Positions 24,458 through 30,906 of a stretch of 64,000 nucleotides of DNA are shown piece by piece. Under the pieces are notes generated by a model. It ran no database searches. It saw only the letters and a list, made by a program, of their open reading frames with translations, and was not told where the DNA came from. Position 1 is the first letter of the stretch. The number at the start of each line of letters is the position of its first letter. Both the position numbers and the translations under genes were made by a program. This DNA comes from Rhizorhabdus histidinilytica (GTDB lineage Bacteria > Pseudomonadota > Alphaproteobacteria > Sphingomonadales > Sphingomonadaceae). The DNA is taken from the NCBI RefSeq assembly GCF_900167915.1, contig NZ_FUYM01000011.1:1-64000 (forward strand). The letters run 5' to 3'.

Positions 24458-25293
24458 CGTGCGGCCTCGTGCGGCATATGGTTGGCGATCAGGGTGCGCG
24501 CCGCCTCGACGGCGCGGCGGGCGCGCTCGAACGGCGGGATCCCTGCCTTGCGAGCGGCGTGCTGCGGCACCTCGACGTCGACGATCGTGCCGGGGCGCAG
24601 CGCGGCGAGCGCGGCGGCGAGCGGGAAGTCGCCGGTGCCGGGCAGGCCGCGCTCGCGGATCGCCTCGTGCCAGGCCTCGTCGCGCGCGCGTTCGCGCGGG
24701 CCGTCGCAGATCTGGAGATAGCCGATGCGGTCGCGCGCGGCGGTGATATCGGCGGGGCCGCCGCCGTTCCGCACCAGGTGCAGCATGTCGCACACCAGCG
24801 AGGCGCCGGGCCGGTTCGCCGCCTGCACGATCGCCGCCGCCTGCGGCAGCGTGCGCACCGCCGAGAAGCCGTTGAACTCCAGCCCCGCGACGATGCCGAA
24901 CCCGGCCGCCAGGTCGCAGAAGCGGGCCAGCGCCGCCGCCCCCGCGTGGTCGTCCAGATCGTGGATATGGACCGTCGCGCGCGTGGCGCCGAGCGCCTGT
25001 CCCACCGCCAGCGCCCGTTCGAAGCCGGCCCAGTCGGGATCGGCGTCGAGCGGGAACACCTCCAGGTTGCACAATGTCACCCCCGCCTGCTCCAGCGCCG
25101 CCGACAGCTCCGGCACGTCCGCCTCGCCCACGCAGGGGAAGAGGCGTGCTATCGCCTCGGGGACATGGGTGAACAGGCAGACATGGTCGCACCCCAGCCG
25201 GCCCGCGATCGCGGCCAGTTCCGTCGGCGACGCGTCGAGCGCCGTCAGGTGGTGGAGCGAGAGCGTCGCCGGGGCCAATAAAAAATCATTCAT
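24454..25293 (-). CDS. Sugar-phosphate isomerase/epimerase-like TIM-barrel protein
   Basis: AP-endonuclease-2/xylose-isomerase-like TIM barrel of 279 aa. Metal-ligand candidates are Glu in GLEFNGFSAV, Asp and His in SLVCDMLHLVRNGG, and Glu in VDVEVPQH. Such proteins can be epimerases, isomerases, dehydratases or aldolases. The first ATG at 25293 is formed by the CATG core of operator site 8 on the minus strand and has no Shine-Dalgarno. Translation may begin on a leaderless mRNA or at a later non-ATG codon, so the start is uncertain. It is coupled to the VOC 3 gene and divergent from Rieske 4. Confidence 0.85.
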   Translation of the reverse strand: MNDFLLAPATLSLHHLTALDASPTELAAIAGRLGCDHVCLFTHVPEAIARLFPCVGEADVPELSAALEQAGVTLCNLEVFPLDADPDWAGFERALAVGQALGATRATVHIHDLDDHAGAAALARFCDLAAGFGIVAGLEFNGFSAVRTLPQAAAIVQAANRPGASLVCDMLHLVRNGGGPADITAARDRIGYLQICDGPRERARDEAWHEAIRERGLPGTGDFPLAAALAALRPGTIVDVEVPQHAARKAGIPPFERARRAVEAARTLIANHMPHEAAR

Positions 25294-25303
25294 GATTGTT
25301 TTT
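25284..25303. promoter_or_regulatory. Island operator site 8 (shared by TIM-barrel and Rieske 4 operons)
   Basis: AATCATTCATGATTGTTTTT, with the inner palindrome AATCAT/ATGATT offset. It overlaps the annotated start of the minus-strand TIM-barrel gene and lies 62 bases before Rieske 4. Confidence 0.68.
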
Positions 25304-25365
25304 ATGCGCGGCTGTGGTAGGGCGAGTCAATCGGAAGAGACAAAGGACGCTACGGGACAGGATCG

Positions 25366-26586
25366 ATGGACGCCATCAGCCATGACAGTGCCGGGCCGGA
25401 CTATGCCCGGATGGACTATGAGCGGGGCCGCAAGGCCGCGCCGGAGGGCTTTCCCAAGCTCCCCGATATTCCCGGCCGCCGCTATGTCGACCCCGATTTC
25501 CTGGCGCTGGAGAAGGAGCGGATGTGGAAGCGGGCCTGGCTCTATGCCGGCCATGTCGACCAGCTTCCCAATCCCGGCTCCTGGTTCCTGACCCGCAACA
25601 CCGGGTCGCCGGTCATCGTCGTGCGCGACCTGCAGGGCGATCTGCGCGCCTTCTTCAATACCTGCCAGCATCGCGGCGCGCCGCTGGTGACGGCGGAGGC
25701 GGGTGAGGCGCGCGGCTTCGTCTGCGGCTATCATGGCTGGAGCTATACGCTCGACGGCAAGCTCACCGCCGTCCGCGACAAGCGCGACTTCGTCGACCTC
25801 GACTTCTCCTGCCGGTCGCTGGTGCCGGTCCGCTGCGAGACGCTGGGCAACCTGATCTTCGTCAACGAAGATGTCGAGGCACAGCCGCTGATCGAGCATA
25901 TCGGCCCGATGGCCAAGGAGCTCGACCAGTATCAGCTCGACCGCCTCCGCCTCGTCGACAGTCGCAGCTACGATGTCGGCTGCAACGTCAAGGTGCTGCT
26001 CGACGCCTTCCTGGAGGTCTATCACATCAAGTCGATCCACCAGCACACGGTGGATCGCTTCCTCGACCATCGCGGCATGATCGTGACGCTCTGGCCGAAC
26101 GGGCACAGCCGGATGGTGACGCCGAACAGCCGCCCCGACTGGAAGGACCCGGGCACGATCGGCATGCCGAAGATCGACACGGTCACCGACCTGCCGGCCA
26201 ACAACAACGTCAGCTACCAGATCTATCCGAACTTCGTGATGCCGCCGTCCGACAGCGGTATCCCGCTGCTCCAGTTCTGGCCGACCGGCCCGCGCTCGTC
26301 GCGCGTCGTGTCGAGCTGGATCGGGCCCGACCACGACCCGGAGAACCCGCATCCGATGTGGGAGAAGCGGATCGCCAATTGGGAGCGCATCCTCTACGAG
26401 GACCTCCAGTTCGCCCCGCAGATCCAGGAATCGCTCGAAAGCGACGGTTTCCGCGGTATGCCACTCAACTATCAGGAGCGGCGCATCTATCATTGGCACG
26501 AGGAGCTCGATCGCCGCATCGGCCTCAACCAGGTGCCGCCGGAGGCGCGGGTCGAGCAGGTGCTGCACGACTGGGTTACGCGCTGA
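25366..26586 (+). CDS. Rieske non-heme iron oxygenase, alpha subunit (Rieske 4)
   Basis: Oxygenase component of 406 aa. Rieske ligands are C100/H102 (CQHRG) and C120/H123 (CGYHGW). The iron site is DAFLEVYHIKSIHQH, and the acidic ligand probably lies in LYEDLQFAPQIQ. Shorter than Rieske 1-3 and with a different Rieske spacing, so it belongs to another subfamily. It heads an operon with an acyl-CoA dehydrogenase, a Rieske ferredoxin and a flavodoxin-like reductase, the only electron-transfer candidates in the island. Possibly a monooxygenase or a dioxygenase acting on a CoA-linked or carboxylated ring; not decided. Confidence 0.94.
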   Translation: MDAISHDSAGPDYARMDYERGRKAAPEGFPKLPDIPGRRYVDPDFLALEKERMWKRAWLYAGHVDQLPNPGSWFLTRNTGSPVIVVRDLQGDLRAFFNTCQHRGAPLVTAEAGEARGFVCGYHGWSYTLDGKLTAVRDKRDFVDLDFSCRSLVPVRCETLGNLIFVNEDVEAQPLIEHIGPMAKELDQYQLDRLRLVDSRSYDVGCNVKVLLDAFLEVYHIKSIHQHTVDRFLDHRGMIVTLWPNGHSRMVTPNSRPDWKDPGTIGMPKIDTVTDLPANNNVSYQIYPNFVMPPSDSGIPLLQFWPTGPRSSRVVSSWIGPDHDPENPHPMWEKRIANWERILYEDLQFAPQIQESLESDGFRGMPLNYQERRIYHWHEELDRRIGLNQVPPEARVEQVLHDWVTR

Positions 26587-26612
26587 GGGCTATCGGATCA
26601 TAGGGGAGAGGC

Positions 26613-27773
26613 ATGGATTTCAGGCTCACATCCGAGCAGCAGGAACTGCGCGAGGCGGCGCGGACCTTCGCCCGCGCCGAATTGCCGGCGATCGCGGCGG
26701 AATGCGAACGCGACAACAAGCCGCCCAGCCATGAGCTGGTCCGCCGCTATGCGGAGATGGGCTTCCTCGGCATCAACGTGCCGGCGGAACTGGGCGGCCT
26801 CGGCCTCGGCAATCTCGAGGCGCTGGTGGTGCTGGAGGAGTTCGCCAAGATATCCTCGGCGGTCGCCTTCCCGATCTTCGAATCCTCGGTGGGGCCGGTC
26901 CGCGCGATCGAGCATTTCGGGTCGGACAGCCTCAAGCGGCGCATCGTCCCAGCCGTGTGCAAGGGCGAGATGGTGGTCGCGATCGGCATGTCGGAGCCCG
27001 ACGCCGGATCGGCGCTGACCGACCTCAAGACCAAGGGCGTGGTGAAGGGCGACCGGCTGGTGATCAACGGCACCAAGCGCTGGTGCTCGGGCGGCGGCCA
27101 TGCCGACGCCTATCTCGTCTATTGCCGGCTGTCGGACGATCCCGGCCCCAAGGCGATCGGCGCGGTGCTGGTCGAGAAGGGGACGCCGGGCTTCGGCTTC
27201 GGTCCCAACGAGCAACTGATGGGCTTCCGCGGCGTGCCGTCGGCCGACCTGACCTTCGACGACGTCGAGGTGCCGCTCGACAACATCGTCGTGCCGGCGG
27301 GCGGCTTCAAGAAGCTGATGGAGACGTTCGACCTCGAACGCTGCGGCAATGCCACCATGGCGTTGGGCCAGGCGTCGGGCGCGCTGGAGGACGTCACCGA
27401 CTATGTCCAGGAGCGCAAGCAGTTCGGCAAGCCGATCGTCGAGTTCCAGGCGGTCCAGCTCAAGCTCGCCGAGATGCACATGAAGGTCGACGCCGCCCGC
27501 CTGCTGATCTGGCGCGCGGCAGCCAATGCCGAGGACGGGCTGCCTTCGATCCTCGACAGCTCGACCGCCAAGTGCTTCGCCAACTCGATCGCGCGCGAGG
27601 TAGCGGGCGACGCCGTCCAGCTGATGGGCGCCTATGGCTATTCCAAGGAATTCCCGATGGAACGGCGGCTGCGCGACAGCTGGGGCTGGGGCATCGCCGG
27701 CGGCGCGATCGACATCCAGAAGGTCAACATCGCCGCGGCGATGCTCGGCCGCCGCTTCGACCAGAGGCGCTGA
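26613..27773 (+). CDS. Acyl-CoA dehydrogenase family protein, catalytic-base motif altered
   Basis: FAD-dependent dehydrogenase fold of 386 aa. Recognisable parts are the helical N-terminus (MDFRLTSEQQELREAARTF), the MSEPDAGSALTDLKT flavin-binding strand, RCGNATMALGQASGAL, and YGYSKEFPMERRLRDSWGW. The C-terminal motif that in many family members is YEGTSEIQ (Glu as the base) reads IAGGAIDIQ here, so the base must be elsewhere or the reaction differs. The start follows GGGGAGAGGC, and the stop overlaps the ferredoxin start (TGATG). It should desaturate an acyl-CoA side chain in the pathway, but the altered motif leaves room for another flavin reaction. Confidence 0.91.
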   Translation: MDFRLTSEQQELREAARTFARAELPAIAAECERDNKPPSHELVRRYAEMGFLGINVPAELGGLGLGNLEALVVLEEFAKISSAVAFPIFESSVGPVRAIEHFGSDSLKRRIVPAVCKGEMVVAIGMSEPDAGSALTDLKTKGVVKGDRLVINGTKRWCSGGGHADAYLVYCRLSDDPGPKAIGAVLVEKGTPGFGFGPNEQLMGFRGVPSADLTFDDVEVPLDNIVVPAGGFKKLMETFDLERCGNATMALGQASGALEDVTDYVQERKQFGKPIVEFQAVQLKLAEMHMKVDAARLLIWRAAANAEDGLPSILDSSTAKCFANSIAREVAGDAVQLMGAYGYSKEFPMERRLRDSWGWGIAGGAIDIQKVNIAAAMLGRRFDQRR

Positions 27774-28087
27774 TGGCGAAACAGCGGATCGCCGCGCTAG
27801 ACGACGTCCCCGAAGGCGGCAACAAGGCGTTCGACGCCTGCGGCAAGTCGGTGCTGCTGTGCCGTACCGGCGCCGGCGTCTTCGCGGTCGAGAATATGTG
27901 CAGCCACGCCTTCGCCCATCTGGAAGGTGGCAAGGTCAAGGGACCGCATATCTTCTGCCCGCTGCACGGCGTCCGCTTCGACATGCGCACCGGCGCGCCG
28001 AACGGGACCCTGACCAAGAAGCCGATCGCGGTCTATCCGGTCAGCGTCGAAGGCGACGACATCGTGGTGGACTTGCCCGATGGCTAG
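27773..28087 (+). CDS. Rieske-type [2Fe-2S] ferredoxin
   Basis: Small electron carrier of 104 aa. The cluster ligands are in CSHAFAHLEGG and CPLHGVRFD (CxH and CxxH). It begins inside the acyl-CoA dehydrogenase stop codon and ends 8 bases into the next gene, so all three are translationally coupled. It is the only stand-alone ferredoxin in the window and is the best candidate electron donor to Rieske 4, and perhaps to Rieske 1-3 (inference). A dedicated ferredoxin reductase of the usual FAD/NAD type is not present. Confidence 0.92.
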   Translation: MAKQRIAALDDVPEGGNKAFDACGKSVLLCRTGAGVFAVENMCSHAFAHLEGGKVKGPHIFCPLHGVRFDMRTGAPNGTLTKKPIAVYPVSVEGDDIVVDLPDG

Positions 28088-28712
28088 GCTGCTCCATGTC
28101 GACGCCAGCCCGCGCAGGGGCCGCTCGCGATCGAACATGGTGGCCGACCGGCTGATCGCCGGGCTCGACGGGCATGAGGTCGAGCAGCTGGCATTGTTCG
28201 ACGCCGACCTGCCCGCCTTCGACGGCGCCGCGATCGAAGGGCGCTATGCGCTGATCGAGGGTCGGCCGGTCGACGAGGCGGTGCGCGCCGACTGGACGGC
28301 GATCGGCCGGATGGTCGATCATTTCCTGTCGTTCGACGGCTGGATCATGACCGTGCCAATGTGGAATTTCGGCATTCCGTACCGGCTCAAGCATTATATC
28401 GACCTGATCACCCAGCCGGGCCTGGCGTTCCGGGTGGTCGACGGGCAGGGCGAGGGGCTGGCAGCCGGCCGCCGCGCGATCCTGGTCACCTCGGGCGCGC
28501 TCGACATCCGGCCGGGCGGGCCGATGGCGGCCTATGATTTCCAGCTCGCCTATCTTGAGGCCTGGCTCGGTTTCATCGGCGTCACCGAGATCGATGCGAT
28601 CCACGTCCGTCCGACCTATGGCGACGAGGCGAGCGTCGCGGCGGCAATGGACCGCGCCTATGCCGACGTCGACGCGCTGCTCTCCGCCCTCTCCCTGCCC
28701 GCGCGGGTGTAG
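28080..28712 (+). CDS. Flavodoxin-like NAD(P)H:quinone / azo reductase family protein
   Basis: FMN-binding AzoR/AcpD-type oxidoreductase of 210 aa. It opens MARLLHVDASPRRGRSRSN (phosphate-binding loop) and has the family motif PMWNFGIPYRLKHYIDL and TSGALDIRPGGPM. As part of the Rieske 4-acyl-CoA dehydrogenase-ferredoxin operon it could reduce a quinone intermediate or feed electrons to the ferredoxin. Its 3' end overlaps the convergent MaoC-like gene by 55 bases. Confidence 0.9.
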   Translation: MARLLHVDASPRRGRSRSNMVADRLIAGLDGHEVEQLALFDADLPAFDGAAIEGRYALIEGRPVDEAVRADWTAIGRMVDHFLSFDGWIMTVPMWNFGIPYRLKHYIDLITQPGLAFRVVDGQGEGLAAGRRAILVTSGALDIRPGGPMAAYDFQLAYLEAWLGFIGVTEIDAIHVRPTYGDEASVAAAMDRAYADVDALLSALSLPARV

Positions 28713-29173
28713 ACCAGGTTGATGCTCAGGAAGCTCACCGCCTCCTCGCCGCGCTGGTTGACGACGGCATAGCGGGTGATGGCGGTGCCGCGGTCGGCGC
28801 GCGAGGCGGATGGGCGCAGCTCGACGATCTCGGAGGTCACGTGGATGCTGTCGCCGGCGCGGACGGCCTTCTTCATCCGCACCTCGTCCCAGCCCACGCC
28901 GCAGACGAAATCGATATCGGAATTGATCTCATGATCCATCTGCCGCCACAGGGCGAGGGTATGGATGCCGCTGGCGACGACCTCCCCGAAGACCGACTGG
29001 CGGGCGAGGTCGGCATCGCTGTGGAACCATTGCGGGTCCCATTGGCGGGCGAAGGCGAGTATCTCCGCCTCGGTGACGAGGCGCGGCTCCGATCGGCGCG
29101 CCTCGCCGACGGCGAGGTCCTCGAAGCAGCGGGTCGGCCGGGCGGGGACGAAGGGGGCGTCATGGTCGGTCAT
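28658..29173 (-). CDS. MaoC-like hot-dog dehydratase
   Basis: Single hot-dog protein of 171 aa. The hydratase-2-like motif region reads HSDADLARQSVFGEVVASGIHTLAL, with an Asp and a His in the order typical of MaoC enoyl-CoA hydratases. CGVGWDEVRMKKAVRAGDSIHV and the terminal SFLSINLVYTR are family features. Start 29173 has AGGAGAGG upstream. It probably hydrates an enoyl-CoA. It is divergent from the TesB-like gene, and no island operator is visible in the 69-base gap. Confidence 0.9.
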   Translation of the reverse strand: MTDHDAPFVPARPTRCFEDLAVGEARRSEPRLVTEAEILAFARQWDPQWFHSDADLARQSVFGEVVASGIHTLALWRQMDHEINSDIDFVCGVGWDEVRMKKAVRAGDSIHVTSEIVELRPSASRADRGTAITRYAVVNQRGEEAVSFLSINLVYTRAGRERAESSASTSA

Positions 29174-29242
29174 CGATCCTCTCCTGCCGGGAAGCCTGCC
29201 GGCCCTGCTTTGCCAAGGGACAGAGGGAAACGGGAGTCATTT

Positions 29243-30103
29243 GTGGACGGAACCGATCATCGCTTTGCCCCCCTGTTCCGCTTCGAGGAACGCGAAGGCG
29301 GCGTGCTGCGCTCGGCGCCGAGTGGCGGGCCGCTGTTCCGGCTGTTCGGCGGGCAGGTGCTGGCGCAGGCGCTGGCGGCGGCGCAGCACAGCGTCGCGGC
29401 CGGGCGGCTGGCGCATAGCTGCCACGCCTATTTCGTGCGCGCCGGCCGGGTCGACCGGCCGATCGACTTCAGCGTCAGCCGCGACACCGACGGCCGCAGC
29501 TTCTCCGCCCGCCGGGTCGAGGCGCGGCAGGGCGACGAGCTGATCCTCACCCTGTCGGCTTCCTTCCACGACGCCGAGCCCGGGCCGGTGCAGCAGGCGG
29601 CCATGCCCGACGTGCCCGATCCGCTCGATCTGCCGCCGCAGGACGATGCGATCGCCGCGGCGCTGCCCGACATGCCGCCGCATCGCGTCGTCTTCTGGGA
29701 TCGCGACATCGGCATCGATTTTCGAGCGGTCGAGCCGTTCCGCACGGTCGACCCGCCGCGCGCCCCACCGCGCCGCTCCTTCTGGTTCCGCACCCGCGAC
29801 CGGCTCGGCGACGATCCGGGCGAGCATCAGAGGATGCTCGCCTTCGCGTCGGATCTCTACATCCTCCACACCGGGCTGCTGCCGCTCGGGATCAGCTGGT
29901 CGGATCATGGCCTGAACGATGCCAGCCTCGACCATGCGCTGTGGTTCCACCAGCCGTTCCGCGCCGACGAATGGCTGCTCTACACGATCGACAGCCCCTA
30001 TGCCGGCGGCGCCCGCACGCTCGGCCGCGGCACGATCTTCGCGCGGGACGGCAGGCTCGTCGCGTCGGTCGCCCAGGAAGGGCTGATCCGGCTGGTCCAA
30101 TAA
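29243..30103 (+). CDS. TesB-like acyl-CoA thioesterase II
   Basis: Double hot-dog thioesterase of 286 aa. Typical segments are GGPLFRLFGGQVLAQALAAA, SCHAYFVRAG, RDTDGRSFSARRVEA, and in the second domain SDHGLNDASLDHALWFHQPF. GTG 29243 is chosen because GGGAG lies about 9 bases upstream and homologues start near FAPLFRFEE; the frame is open further upstream, so the start is uncertain. It would release a free acid and CoA, for example to discard dead-end CoA esters. Confidence 0.87.
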   Translation: MDGTDHRFAPLFRFEEREGGVLRSAPSGGPLFRLFGGQVLAQALAAAQHSVAAGRLAHSCHAYFVRAGRVDRPIDFSVSRDTDGRSFSARRVEARQGDELILTLSASFHDAEPGPVQQAAMPDVPDPLDLPPQDDAIAAALPDMPPHRVVFWDRDIGIDFRAVEPFRTVDPPRAPPRRSFWFRTRDRLGDDPGEHQRMLAFASDLYILHTGLLPLGISWSDHGLNDASLDHALWFHQPFRADEWLLYTIDSPYAGGARTLGRGTIFARDGRLVASVAQEGLIRLVQ

Positions 30104-30113
30104 TGTCTATACT

Positions 30114-30797
30114 TTATCCGAGCCGCCGGAGCAGCGCCGCGGCGAGCGGTTCGGCGCTGCCGGGATTCTGGCCGGTGATCAGCCCGCCATCCTCGACGAC
30201 CAGCGGCTCGAACGGCGCCGCGCAGCGATAGTCGGCGCCCTGTGCGGCCAGCGCCGTCTCGGCGAGCAGGGGGACGAGCTTGTCATATTCGAGCATCGCC
30301 TCCTCGGCGTTGCTGAAGCAGGTGATCGCCTTGCCGGCGACGAGCGGCGACCCGTCCGCCGCGGTGGCGGTCATCAGGCCCACGACGCCGTGGCAGATCG
30401 CCGCGACCGGCTTGCCCTGCGCGTGGAGGGCGGTCGCGAGCGCGCCGAGCGGGTGGCAGGCCGGGAAGTCCCACAGCGTGCCGGTGCCGCCGACCAGGAA
30501 GATCGCGTCGATCCGCGCCGGATCGATCGTGGCGAGGTCGAGCGGCGCCTCCAGCTTCGCCATCGCCGCCGGCTGGCCGAGCAGCCAGTGCCCGGCGGGC
30601 AGCAGCCACGGTTCCTCCAGGCTTGCCGGGTCGAGCGGGGCGAGGACGCCGCCGGGGGTGCCGAACAGTATCTCGTGCCCCGCCTTGTCGAGTGCGCGAT
30701 AGGGCGTCGCCAGCTCCTCCAGCCACACCCCCGTCTTGGCACCGGTGTCGCCAAGCTCGGCCTGGCCGGTCAGCACGAACAATATGGTCTTCGTCAT
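30114..30797 (-). CDS. DJ-1/PfpI family protein (class I glutamine-amidotransferase-like)
   Basis: DJ-1/PfpI-superfamily protein of 227 aa. The nucleophile elbow is AAICHGVVGL with the conserved Cys and His, preceded by FLVGGTGTLWDF, and the TGVWLEELATPY opening matches Hsp31/glyoxalase-III-like members. Start 30797 (MTKTILFVLTG) is preferred to 30863. Possible roles are detoxification of reactive aldehydes or glyoxals, or a chaperone function. Divergent from the LuxR-type regulator, with a perfect inverted repeat between them. Confidence 0.88.
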   Translation of the reverse strand: MTKTILFVLTGQAELGDTGAKTGVWLEELATPYRALDKAGHEILFGTPGGVLAPLDPASLEEPWLLPAGHWLLGQPAAMAKLEAPLDLATIDPARIDAIFLVGGTGTLWDFPACHPLGALATALHAQGKPVAAICHGVVGLMTATAADGSPLVAGKAITCFSNAEEAMLEYDKLVPLLAETALAAQGADYRCAAPFEPLVVEDGGLITGQNPGSAEPLAAALLRRLG

Positions 30798-30854
30798 CGT
30801 CACGCGTCCTCGAAAATGGTTCGTCTGGCGTGGCGTCCGGCGGACGTCGCGACA

Positions 30855-30873
30855 ATCCACCAATTAGGTGGAT
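30855..30873. promoter_or_regulatory. Inverted repeat between pfpI-like and LuxR-type genes
   Basis: ATCCACCAATTAGGTGGAT, perfect 7-bp arms around AATTA, in the 109-base divergent control region. A candidate operator for the adjacent regulator or for another factor. Confidence 0.5.
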
Positions 30874-30906
30874 AGGAGCAGGCGACGCCTGTGGCATTAT
30901 GCGACG

